64,000 nt of DNA from Eulemur rufifrons (taxonomy: Eukaryota; Chordata; Mammalia; Primates; Lemuridae): assembly GCF_041146395.1 (NCBI RefSeq), contig NC_090989.1:286551343-286615342 (forward strand). Direction: 5' to 3'. The notes below the pieces were generated by a model. That model was not told the DNA's origin, made no database searches, and was given only the letters and a program-made list of their open reading frames with translations. The stretch's first letter is position 1. Each line of letters begins with the position of its first letter. Of this stretch, positions 14,104-28,185 are shown in pieces. The position numbers were made by a program, and so were the translations under genes.

Positions 14104-14527
14104 CACACGCACGCTCACGGGGTGGTCCCTGCCACGTCACCACAGGCTCACGGGCTGGTCCCTGCCACATCACCACATGCATGGTCATGGGGTGGTCCCT
14201 GCCACGTCACCACAGGCTCACGGGCTGGTCCCTGACACATCACCACAGGCTCACGGGGTGGTCCCTGCCACGTCACCACAGGCTCACGGGCTGGTCCCTG
14301 CCACGCTCACGGGGTGGTCCCTGACACATCACCACACGCACGCTCACGGGGTGGTCCCTGCCACGCTCACGGGGTGGTCCCTGCCACGTCACCACAGGCT
14401 CACGGGCTGGTCCCTGCCACGTCACCACAGGCTCACGGGCTGGTCCCTGCCACGTCACCACATGCATGGTCATGGGGTGGTCCCTGCCACGTCACCACAC
14501 GCTCGTGGGGTGGTCCCTGCCACGTCA
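14104..14527. repeat. Minisatellite, 33-bp basic unit, 13 'ggtccctg' copies
   Basis: The basic unit is 'ctcacgggctggtccctgcc' followed by 'acgtcaccacagg' (33 bp). I count 13 occurrences of 'ggtccctg'. Variants include longer units with 'catgcatggtcatgggg' and short ones lacking the 'gtcaccacagg' part. Because 33 is a multiple of three, the array reads open in several frames; that openness does not imply coding. Confidence 0.95.
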
Positions 14528-15539
14528 GGCCTGGCGGTGTGGTGGGGGAGGCAGCGGCGAGTGCCGGTGGGTGCAGCGTGCACATGGCCCCATGGAGAGT
14601 GGGGGAAGGTCAGGGAAGCTCTCCTGGAGGAGGCGCCTCGGCGGAAACATAAAGGGTGAAAAGTGCTGGGTGAAGAGGGAGGACGCAGGCGGCAGCGGAA
14701 GGCAGAGGGAGATGGGAAGGGCCTGCCCGCAGGTGTTGGGGGAGATCGATGGGACCAGAGGTGGACGCGTTCAGACTGCACCTCAGCAGCGTCCTTGGAT
14801 GGGGAGAATGGAGACAGGCCACGTGGTGGTTTGACCGGGGCGGTCAAGGGAGAGGTTTGGACCTCAGTGCCTGGGAGAGACCTTGGAGGCGGAGCCTGGT
14901 GACTCTGCAGCCGTGGAAGGGGGGAGTGGCAGGGGCGACGCGGTGCGTTCACCAGCACCAGCGGGGCTGTGGGGTCTGGGTGCGCCGGGTCCGCCCACAG
15001 ACCCTGCAAAGCCCAGGGCAGCTGGGGGGGCCCAGGGGTCTGAGCTGGAGGCGGAGCTGAGTGGCAGAAACCCGGACACAAGCCAGACTGGACGGCTGTT
15101 AAATTAGGAGAAAAAGTTTCTCTTTGAAGGAGGGAGAAGTGAGGGGTGAAGAACCCGCAGGCCGTCAGTGGGCCTGGGGGCAGCCCCAGGGACGTGGGGG
15201 CAGGAGCCGGATGGGGACGAGGAGATGCTCATGGGGTCCCTCCTAGGAAGGGAGAGGAGTGGGGGTCCGAGATGGAAGGTCCTCGGGATGTCGGGGTAAG
15301 AGGCTGCAGGGGAGGATGGGGCCATGGTGTGTCTGGGAGGCAGGAGGCTCAGGTGGTCCCTGGTGTCGGCGGGAGAGACAGCCCCCCACCCACCGCCGTC
15401 CACGCCTGCCGCTGACCTCCTGGTCGCGTGTGCTGCTGCACGTGGTGCTGCACGTGGTGCTCGTCTGCGGGAGAGTCCCCTGTCCATGCCCACACTGTTT
15501 GCGGGGTTCCACCTGCTGGAATGGGGCCCCTTGAGTCCA

Positions 15540-15640
15540 GGGCTGCCTGTCCTGTTCCTCACTGTGTCCCCCGGAGTCCAGCACACGCCGCAGGGCAGGT
15601 GCTCAGTGATGCTGAATGAGTGAGTGCAGGTGAACAGGTG
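15540..15640 (+). mobile_element. L2 3'-end-like fragment
   Basis: 'ctgtcctgttcctcactgtg' followed by 'gcaggtgctcagtgatgctg' and 'aatgagtgagtg' resembles the L2 3' terminus, which ends in a gtgctcaataaa-type and TGAATGAATG stretch. Confidence 0.55.
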
Positions 15641-16187
15641 ACTGGAGCAGCAGGCGAGCGTGTGGTAGCGTGTGGTAGCGTGTGGCAGCTGGGACGGGGT
15701 GTGCACCCGGGAAGGCCCCCGAGACGGGTGCTGGGCAAGAGAGGCCTGCTGTCTGCGGGGCTGGTGCTGAGGTCCCCCCTCTCTGGGCAGCACCCTGCAC
15801 CCTGCGCGCGGCCAGCCTGCCCTCGGAGGGCCAGGTGGGCGCTTTGGAGCCATGGTGGGCTGCGCCCCTCAGCTGTGCCGCAGACGGCAGGCGGATAAAT
15901 GGCTGTCGTGATGCTCCAGCAACGTGTCGTCCACGCCGACGGTGGCAGGCTGATTTGGCCTGCGAGCCAAAGTGTGCTGACCCCCGGGACGGGGTCTGCC
16001 GCCTTCCCGCCCCTGGTCAGGGACCTCAGCCACCGTCCGGCACTCGGCTGGGGCCCCCCAACCCGGGGCGCTCGAGAAGCGAGGCTCTGGTGCCCCCCAA
16101 CCCCCGAGGGAGCTGAGGGAGCTCCTTCTGCAGGGAGGGGCCCGGCGCGGCTCCGGGGCCCGTGGTGACCCGCGCTTCGCCCCACAG

Positions 16188-16317
16188 GCTGCGCCGCTTC
16201 TGCCACTACATCGTCACCATGCGGTACTTCGAGATGGTCATTCTCGTGGTCATCGCCCTGAGCAGCATCGCCCTGGCCGCCGAGGACCCTGTGCGGACAG
16301 ACTCCCCCCGGAACAAC
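16188..16317 (+). CDS. CACNA1B: CACNA1B exon 22: IIIS1
   Basis: A 130-nt exon with acceptor 'cgccccacag' and donor 'gtgagt'. Its first base completes the Leu codon begun in exon 21. It reads [14 protein letters not shown], then the hydrophobic [19 protein letters not shown], then [10 protein letters not shown]. This is the first transmembrane segment of repeat III and the start of the extracellular S1-S2 loop. The human protein has EVVILVV where this has EMVILVV (from memory); Met is also found in Cav2.1. It ends in phase 0. Confidence 0.96.
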
Positions 16318-16554
16318 GTGAGTGGCTGTGGGGGTCCCCTCCCCCTCCGCTGTGTCCCTCCCCTGGGGGGCGTCTGGGGCAGGACGAGCTGGGACGTGCC
16401 AGGGCCGGTGCCGGAGGGTCGTGCGTCTGTCTCCCTCCTGACACCGGCGGCGCCCTGGCCGCCGGGCTGCCTGCCCAGCCCGGAGGAAACGGGAAGCAGC
16501 CCTGGCCCCGCCGCCCGGCGTGGCCGCTGGGAGTGACCTTGCTTTCGGTTTCAG
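16318..16554 (+). other. CACNA1B: Intron 22
   Basis: A short 237-bp GC-rich intron. No repeat or other element recognised. Confidence 0.9.
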
Positions 16555-16614
16555 GCTCTGAAGTACATGGATTACATTTTCACAGGCGTCTTCACCTTCG
16601 AGATGGTGATAAAG
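16555..16614 (+). CDS. CACNA1B: CACNA1B exon 23: IIIS2
   Basis: A 60-nt exon with acceptor 'cggtttcag' and donor 'gtgagc', phase 0 at both ends. It reads ALKYMDYIFTGVFTFEMVIK, the second transmembrane segment of repeat III. The acidic Glu of FTFEM is the conserved S2 charge of the voltage-sensor transfer centre. ALKY rather than VLRY at the start favours Cav2.2 over Cav2.1. Confidence 0.96.
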
Positions 16615-17801
16615 GTGAGCGCGGTGGCCCCGACGCCCCGGTGTCTTGCTCACCCTCCCTCGCGACCCAGGTGGGACTGGGGGTGGCGGTTAAACCACCG
16701 TCCCCGTGGCCTCTCGCGAAGGTGTGTGCTGGGTAGCGCCGGGTGTGCTCTGGGAGGGAACCGTGCACGTGTGTGTGGTGACACGGGAGCACACGCTGCG
16801 TGTGTACGTGACGTGTTCTGGAGGTAAGAGGCTTTGTTGGTCACTGAGGCTGCCCCCAGCACAGGCTCCCCGTGGAGCTGCCCCCCGAGTGTGCCTGGGC
16901 GTCTGCTGCTCTCGAAACACGCGGGCTACGGGCTTCACTGTGCACCTGTGGCTGAGCCCCCGGCCTGTCCCGTGACAGCAGAGGAGACACTGGAGGGCAG
17001 AGGGTTGGAAGGCTGCGGGCAGCAGGTGCCGAAGACGCAGATTTAAAGGGATCTGGTGTCCGGTGATGGGCTGAGGGTCTGCCCCTTCGGCGCAGCCTTC
17101 GCTTCTGTCTCTGAGAGTTGACGTGAGGTGCTGCCTTGTCCGTGTCTGGCGGCCGTGGCACTCGGGTATTTGCACAGGCGCGTTCGGTGTGGTTGAGTGT
17201 GCACATGTGCACATCCGTGACCCCAGTGCAGATCGGGGCACACACGTGCCCGTGCGCGTGCACTCAGGTGGCATCTGCGTGCGCCATCCCCATTTCCCAG
17301 ACCAGGAGGCCGAGGCTTGGAGATGTCGTGGCACTTGCCCAAGTCACAGCACCAGGGGTGGCAGAGCCAGGACATGCATGAGGGTCCATGTAACTTAGAG
17401 CAGCTGTTCTTCCTGCTGCCCTGAGCTGAGCCTCTGAGGTCTGGGCAGGGTGTGGCCCCTGGGGCCGCATGTGCCTGGAGAGCAGGTGGAGACGGACACC
17501 CCACGGTGTCATCCAGGCTCCAGGGAAGCTGGGAGCCCAGGCAGGTCTCAGGCGGTCGCAAGCCATGTAGGGACACTTGGGTCCAAAGGCCCATTGAGGC
17601 CCTTAGAGGGCATGACCCAGACTGTGTCCCCTGCCCTGGGAGGGTGTGGGAGAGTGCCCAGGCCACACTGAAGCCGCAGACGTGCACGTCCACGCACGAC
17701 CCACCAGTGGAGCCTGTGCTGGGCGGGAGTGACCTGGAGCCACGTCCTCCCCCCGTGACCCTGGGACACTGTGTCCCTAAAGTGCGTTTCTCCCCCTGAA
17801 G
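16615..17801 (+). other. CACNA1B: Intron 23
   Basis: A 1.2-kb GC-rich intron with scattered TG/CA-rich text around 16740-16810 and 17180-17280, and a MIR-like segment at about 17276-17400. Nothing else recognised. Confidence 0.85.
17276..17400 (-). mobile_element. MIR-like SINE fragment, antisense
   Basis: 'ccccatttcccagaccagga', 'cacttgcccaagtcacagc' and 'gtggcagagccaggac' match the reverse complement of the MIR core. Diverged. Confidence 0.75.
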
Positions 17802-17908
17802 ATGATCGACTTGGGACTGCTGCTTCACCCTGGAGCCTACTTCCGGGACCTGTGGAACATTCTGGACTTCATTGTGGTCAGTGGGGCCCTGGTGGCGTTT
17901 GCCTTCTC
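17802..17908 (+). CDS. CACNA1B: CACNA1B exon 24: IIIS2-S3 linker and IIIS3
   Basis: A 107-nt exon with acceptor 'tccccctgaag' and donor 'gtaagt'. It starts in phase 0 and ends two bases into a Ser codon. It reads [19 protein letters not shown], then the membrane segment [16 protein letters not shown]. Asp of the ILDF motif is the conserved S3 acidic residue of the voltage sensor. The split Ser codon joins either microexon 24a or exon 25; both restore Ser (tc+g or tc+a). Confidence 0.96.
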
Positions 17909-20632
<2,724 letters not shown>

Positions 20633-20636
20633 TGAG

Positions 20637-20740
20637 GCTTGAAGGGTGTGCTGTGCATGTGTGCACACGTGTGCACATGTGTGTGCACGGCACATGAGTG
20701 TGTGCATACATGTGCGTGCGTGCACATGTCTTCCCAAATC
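20637..20740. repeat. TG/CA-rich low-complexity stretch
   Basis: Irregular alternation of 'gtgtgc', 'acatgtg' and 'gcacacgtg' words; an imperfect purine-pyrimidine alternating tract, possibly a decayed (TG)n microsatellite. Confidence 0.8.
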
Positions 20741-21004
20741 ACATACCTGCATGAGGGGGATGGGCTCCCTCAGCTGTAAGCCCCCTGCCCAGTAGACCGT
20801 GTTCCCAGCAGTCTCCTGTGTGACTCCTCTTCCTTGGCCTAGTGGGGCCAGACGGCACAGGGCAGGGCAGAAGGGGCTGCCCGGAGCGGGGAGGGTCGTG
20901 GAGGGGAAGTGCTGGCAGGGCAGCGGCCCCGGGAAGGCAGGGTAGGACGATGGGCACAGCTGAGGTGGATGAAGGATGAGTGTGAGCCCAAACACTTGGA
21001 GTTG

Positions 21005-21135
21005 TGCTAAAATCTAATAATTACTGAGCGTGTGCCAGGCACTGTGCTAAGTGCTTTATATGCTTTAACTCATTTAATCCTCCAAATTTTCTGCACTAGT
21101 TTCTGTTATTAACAGCTTGGGAATGTAAGCCATGG
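21005..21135 (-). mobile_element. MIR SINE, antisense
   Basis: 'gtgccaggcactgtgctaag' then 'tgctttatatgctttaactc' and 'atttaatcctcc' match the reverse complement of the MIR consensus closely. Confidence 0.9.
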
Positions 21136-21907
21136 AGGGCGTTAGGCAATGTGGGAATTGCAGAAAAAAGTTGGCTTAGACCCTGGGTGTGAAGGGTTGG
21201 GCTGGTGGACAGCTTGGGGAGGCATCCAGAAACCCCCTGTGTCCAGGTGGGGTGCACCTGGTATGGGAGGGGAAGGGCATGGTGCAGGTGGGTGTCTGGT
21301 TGTGCCAGGCAGCGTCTCGGGAGATGGCGGTGGCTCTGCCAGGCAGCTCAAGAGCAGGACAGCTTAGGAGACGTCTCCTTGGTTCTGAGGGTAGCACTGG
21401 GCACACAGGGAACGTGGAGCTTCCAGGTAGGGGAAGAACATGGGAGAAAGCCCGTGGAGGTGGTGGCAGACAACAGAGTCACATCCGAAGTCCCTGTCCT
21501 GGAGCTGGGCCAGAGCCCCACATCACTTCCCACCGATGGGCAGGGGTGAAGCGTGACCTACTGCAGGGCCCCTCTGCGCCAGCCCCGCCTGGGCTCCCGG
21601 CTGTCCCGTTTCTGTGGCCTGATGCTGACCTAGGAGACCAGGTCTCTTAGGCGCCCCCAGCTCGTCCTAGCACCGCCCGCCCACTCCTTCAAGGCCAGAA
21701 TGGCTCCCTTGCCAGAGAGAGCATCAACCGGGCTCCGTGTCGGGGCAGCTGGCAGCAGAGCCCCGCCACGGTCAGGGCCCTGAGGGCCTTGCAGGGGTCT
21801 CGAATGCCCAGGGGCATCTGGGCCTCAGTGGTCCCGAGGTTCTGAGTCTGTAGATGCCCTGCCCCGCCTGGTCCTCTCTGGTCTGCTCCATAGCCTTTCT
21901 GCTCCTG

Positions 21908-22382
21908 GCCTCTCCCATGCCCCTCCCCTCATGGCTCCACCCCTTCCCCATGGCCCCACCCCTCCCCTCATGGCACCACCCCTCAATGGCTTCACTCCTG
22001 TCTCCACAAGGCCCCACCCCTCATGGCTCCACCCCTCAATGGCTCCACCCCTGTCTCCACAAGGCCCCACCCCTCAATGGCCCCACCCCTGTCTCCACAA
22101 GGCTCCACCCCTCAATGGCTCCACCCCTGTCTCCACAAGGCCCCACCCCTCAATGGCTCCACCCCTGTCTCCACAAGGCTCCACCCCTCTTTCCACATGG
22201 CTCCAGCCCTCTTCTCATGGCCCCACCTCTTGTGGCTCTACCCTCCCCTATGGCCGCACCCTCCTTTGCAGCTCCGCCCATCCCTGTGGCCCCACCCTCC
22301 CCAATGGCCCCACCCTCCTTTGCGGCTCCGCCCATCCCTTGACTCACACCCATGTGGCCCCACCCTCATGGCTCCGCCCCCT
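21908..22382. repeat. C-rich minisatellite, about 38-bp higher-order unit
   Basis: Repeats of 'catggctccacccct'-type words form a 38-bp unit ('ccccacccctcaatggctcc' plus 'acccctgtctccacaagg') best seen at 22013-22185. More diverged 'ggccccaccctcc' copies lie to each side. The array runs to within about 10 bp of the exon 26 acceptor and supplies its pyrimidine tract. Confidence 0.95.
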
Positions 22383-22390
22383 CCCTGCAG

Positions 22391-22551
22391 GCTGTGTTTG
22401 ACTGCGTGGTGAACTCGCTGAAGAACGTCCTCAACATCCTGATTGTCTACATGCTCTTCATGTTCATATTCGCCGTCATTGCGGTGCAGCTCTTCAAAGG
22501 GAAGTTTTTCTACTGCACTGATGAATCCAAGGAGCTGGAGAGGGACTGCAG
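22391..22551 (+). CDS. CACNA1B: CACNA1B exon 26: IIIS5 and extracellular turret
   Basis: A 161-nt exon with acceptor 'cccctccctgcag' and donor 'gtaaac'. It starts in phase 0 and ends two bases into an Arg codon. It reads [20 protein letters not shown], then [20 protein letters not shown], then [13 protein letters not shown]. The middle is the fifth transmembrane helix of repeat III, lining the pore; the last part is the extracellular loop before the selectivity filter. KELERDC (human KELERDC; Cav2.1 KEFEKDC) supports Cav2.2. The acceptor's pyrimidine tract is part of a minisatellite. Confidence 0.96.
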
Positions 22552-23719
22552 GTAAACCGAGGCAGGCTGGGGTGGGGTCCAGAACCCCATCATACAGAGA
22601 ACCCTTGCAGTTCCCTCGTGACCAGGTGGGGCTGGTCACGTGGCTTGGGAGACTCCCCTGCAAAGCAGTGGGGACCTTGCTTGAGGGCCGGGGAGGGCCC
22701 TGCCTGGGGTGTGCCCCGCCACCACAGACGGGGGGACGAGGCCCCGTCGCTGGCGCCACACCAGGGGCTCCCGTGGCCTCCTCAGTGGGTCGGGACCACC
22801 GCGTTCTGAGGGAAACCATCTCCCGGCCCGCGCACATCCCGGAGCTCACCGCGGCCACGGGGTGTCACCCGGCTCTCTCATCCCTGGAGGTCCAGGCTGG
22901 GCCCCGGGCAGGAGGACTGGCTGCCCAGCAGCTGGAGCCACTTCTGAGGCCTCAGATCCTCCGGGGCCGCCCTGCCTCCGGAGCGGGCAGAAGGGAGCCC
23001 CTGGAGCCGCCGGAGTAGCGGCAGCGGCCGGTGTGGACCCCGAGCAAGGCGGCGCTGGCAGCTTCTTCTTGCCTGCGCGGTGGTGGCCCCGATGTCTCTG
23101 GTTATGTGGCAGTTTCCTGTGTGCACATCCCGCGGTTCACTTGCCACTGTGTGACTGATGGGCACGTGGGTTGTTTCGGCCGGGGGCCGTCGTGAGCAGG
23201 GCCTCTGGGCTGCGCCGTGCGCACGTGTCTGCGGTGAGCAGTGCGCATGCACTGTGTGCACGCATCTGCTGGTGAGCAATGCGCATGCGCCCTGCGCACG
23301 CGTCTGCTGGTGAGCAGTGCGCTCATCTCCCAGACTTCCAGGAGTGACTTGCGGGTCCCGGACTGTGCCTTATGTCCAGCTGTGGCAGATGCTGCCAGAC
23401 GTTGTGGAAGGTGACACTGTCGCCAGCGTGATGACAGCGATAGTCCCTCCACACCTGCACCGATACTTGGTGTTTTCCGTGTTGTTTTTTGGCCTTTCCC
23501 TGTGGTTTGATTGCGCTTGTGTGGTGACCAGTGAGGCTGGGCCTCTTTTCCTAGCCGCGTGGATTAGCCACGGAGACGTCCTTCCCGGAGCGTCCGTTCA
23601 GCCTGTGCCTGTCGTGCCCGGGGCCTGCGCGTCTGTGCGGTTGACGCTCCAGACGGGAAGCGAAGCCTCCGCGGTCCGCGGCCTCCGTGTGGAGGGGGCG
23701 CTCTGCCCCTCAGTGGTGT

Positions 23720-25720
<2,001 letters not shown>

Positions 25721-25762
25721 CGTCTTTAACCTCTGACCTCCCCTGTGCCCCCCCACCCCCAG

Positions 25763-25900
25763 GGGCCAGTACCTGGATTACGAGAAGGACGAAGTGGAAG
25801 CCCAGCCGCGGCAGTGGAAGAAATACGACTTCCACTACGACAACGTGCTCTGGGCCCTGCTGACGCTGTTCACGGTGTCCACGGGCGAAGGGTGGCCCAT
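25763..25900 (+). CDS. CACNA1B: CACNA1B exon 27: repeat III pore loop
   Basis: A 138-nt exon with acceptor 'cccccccaccccag'-like pyrimidine tract and donor 'gtgagt'. The first base completes Arg; the last two begin Met. It reads [20 protein letters not shown], then [20 protein letters not shown] and GEGWP. The Glu in STGEGWP is the repeat III selectivity-filter residue of the EEEE ring that gives Ca2+ selectivity. YEKDEVE differs from human YEKEEVE by one conservative change (from memory). An L1-derived decoy acceptor lies 105 bp upstream. Confidence 0.96.
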
Positions 25901-26068
25901 GTGAGTGCTGCCCTGGCGCGGGGGGCCGGTCAGGCTGGACGGGGCGGCCGAGGCGGGAGCCCTGAGCCTCCTTCCCCACCCGGGCTCATTGGTAATACTG
26001 GCCCTGCACTGCCCAGGGCCGTCTCCCCGGGGCTGCCCTGAGGCTCGTGTTGCTCTGCTCCCGCCCAG
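25901..26068 (+). other. CACNA1B: Intron 27
   Basis: The shortest intron in the window, 168 bp and GC-rich. Nothing recognised. Confidence 0.9.
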
Positions 26069-26270
26069 GGTGCTGAAGCACTCCGTGGACGCCACCTACG
26101 AGGAGCAGGGCCCGAGCCCTGGGTACCGCATGGAGCTGTCCATCTTCTACGTGGTCTACTTCGTGGTCTTCCCTTTCTTCTTTGTCAACATCTTCGTGGC
26201 CTTGATCATCATCACGTTCCAGGAGCAAGGGGACAAGGTGATGTCCGAGTGCAGCCTGGAGAAGAACGAG
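26069..26270 (+). CDS. CACNA1B: CACNA1B exon 28: IIIS6
   Basis: A 202-nt exon with acceptor 'tgctcccgcccag' and donor 'gtaggt'. The first base completes Met; it ends in phase 0. It reads [60 protein letters not shown] and CSLEKNE. The hydrophobic middle is the inner pore helix of repeat III, and its cytoplasmic end begins the III-IV linker. [10 protein letters not shown] suits Cav2.2 (Cav2.1 MEEYSLEKNE). Confidence 0.96.
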
Positions 26271-26541
26271 GTAGGTGGCCCCTGCGGGCTCTCAGGAACG
26301 GTGTGGGCAGGACTTTGCGTGTGGGGCGCTCGCCACGGGGTCGGGTTTGGCCGCCGCTGTCTGCGCGCAGGCCCTGGCCCTCCCTCCTCACGCACACAGA
26401 GCCCACATTCTGTCGGTCGGACCAGCTCGGAGAGGCCTGCCCTGCCTCGGTCTACCTCCCGTCAGGCTCCCGTGAGGCCCAGGTGAGCCAGGTGTGCTGT
26501 GCCCCCTCGGACCTCTTGGTGCTTCCTTCCCCCTCCTGCAG
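26271..26541 (+). other. CACNA1B: Intron 28
   Basis: A 271-bp GC-rich intron with nothing recognised. Confidence 0.9.
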
Positions 26542-26706
26542 AGGGCTTGCATTGACTTTGCCATCAGCGCCAAACCCCTGACGCGGTACATGCCCCAAAA
26601 CCAGCAGTCGTTCCAGTATAAGACGTGGACTTTCGTGGTCTCCCCGCCCTTTGAGTACTTCATCATGGCCATGATAGCCCTGAACACGGCGGTGCTGATG
26701 ATGAAG
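26542..26706 (+). CDS. CACNA1B: CACNA1B exon 29: III-IV linker and IVS1
   Basis: A 165-nt exon with acceptor 'ttccccctcctgcag' and donor 'gtgcgt', phase 0 at both ends. It reads [40 protein letters not shown] and [15 protein letters not shown]. It contains the short cytoplasmic III-IV linker and the first helix of repeat IV. Human has NRQSFQY and LNTVVLMM where this has NQQSFQY and LNTAVLMM (from memory). Confidence 0.96.
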
Positions 26707-27040
26707 GTGCGTGGGGCCCGGCTCGGGCCTGCACCTGGCGGGGGGCGTGAGCTGACTCTGAGGTGGGGTGAAGAGGCAGCCTGCTTCCTGCCCGCCCTGC
26801 GGTGCCTTGCGTCCTGGCCAGCGCAGGGTGCCCGTGGGGTTCTGCTGCCCGCTGTCGCCCAGGGGTCAGGACAGTGAGAAGGTTCTGGGAGGACGCAGGG
26901 GGACAGCGGGGAGGGGTGTCTCAGGCCTGGCAGGCGTGGAGCTCTGTCTGCCCCCCGTGCTAGCACAGGGGTGTGTAGTGATCCCAGGCAGGAGTCTCAG
27001 GGCTGCCGAGCCCGTGGCCAACAGCACTGTTCCCCGGCAG
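26707..27040 (+). other. CACNA1B: Intron 29
   Basis: A 334-bp GC-rich intron with no repeat or other element recognised. Confidence 0.9.
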
Positions 27041-27151
27041 TTCTATGACGCCCCCTACGAGTACGAGCTGATGCTGAAGTGCCTCAACATCGTGTTCACG
27101 TCCATGTTCTCCATGGAGTGTGTGCTGAAGATCATCGCCTTTGGGGTGCTG
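27041..27151 (+). CDS. CACNA1B: CACNA1B exon 30: IVS2
   Basis: A 111-nt exon with acceptor 'ctgttccccggcag' and donor 'gtacgt', phase 0 at both ends. It reads [20 protein letters not shown] and [17 protein letters not shown]. This is the S1-S2 loop and second helix of repeat [16 protein letters not shown] is diagnostic of Cav2.2; Cav2.1 has a different stretch here. Confidence 0.97.
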
Positions 27152-27597
27152 GTACGTGCCTCGGTCCCCTCTCTGCCCTTCGGTGGCCTGCGTTCTGGCT
27201 TCCTCTCTGTAGGGCCACCCTTGGGGGCTCCCAGTGGGCGCTGCGAATTCTCTGAACGCCCAGAGCACGCGTGGCACTGTGGGGGCCCTTGGGAAGGGGC
27301 TGCTCCGACACCCGCAGCGGCCTGAGCTCTGTGCCCAGCCCGGGTCCTGGGAGGCAGGCGGGGCTGGGCTTGTCCCCTCTGGTCACGTGGCTCTTGGTTC
27401 TGCCCACAGGCGTGCGCATGCCTGGCTGTGGTGTCTGCTTGTCACTGGCCTTGTGCTCGGCCACCAGGGGTGGCCTATCTGCCCTGTGCTAAGAGTCTGT
27501 CACCCTCACCCCTCTCTTGACTAGGCCACCACGCACACCTCCTGCCCAGCAAAGCCCTCGCCAGCCACGCGCACTAACTGCCCTTCTTTTTCTCTAG
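27152..27597 (+). other. CACNA1B: Intron 30
   Basis: A 446-bp GC-rich intron with no repeat or other element recognised. Confidence 0.9.

Positions 27598-28185
<588 letters not shown>

Larger units (their letters stand above)
13125..16187 (+). other. CACNA1B: Intron 21
   Basis: A 3.1-kb GC- and CpG-rich intron. It holds a three-copy 35-bp repeat (13683-13790), a 13-copy minisatellite (14104-14527) and an L2-like end (about 15540-15640). Nothing else was recognised; the long reading frames here are an effect of base composition. Confidence 0.85.

Noticed and set aside
15559..16653. 364-codon minus-strand open frame over exons 22-23
   Set aside because: Antisense shadow of real exons plus GC-rich intron; composition is typical of chance frames.
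21854..22412. Pro/Ser-rich repetitive proteins on the plus strand
   Set aside because: Translations of the C-rich minisatellite before exon 26 in different frames.
25901..26068. Very short intron 27 (168 bp) as possible retained coding intron
   Set aside because: Has standard gtgagt and cag sites, and 168 nt is GC-rich but unlike any channel sequence. Joining exons 27 and 28 restores the expected PMVLKHS reading.
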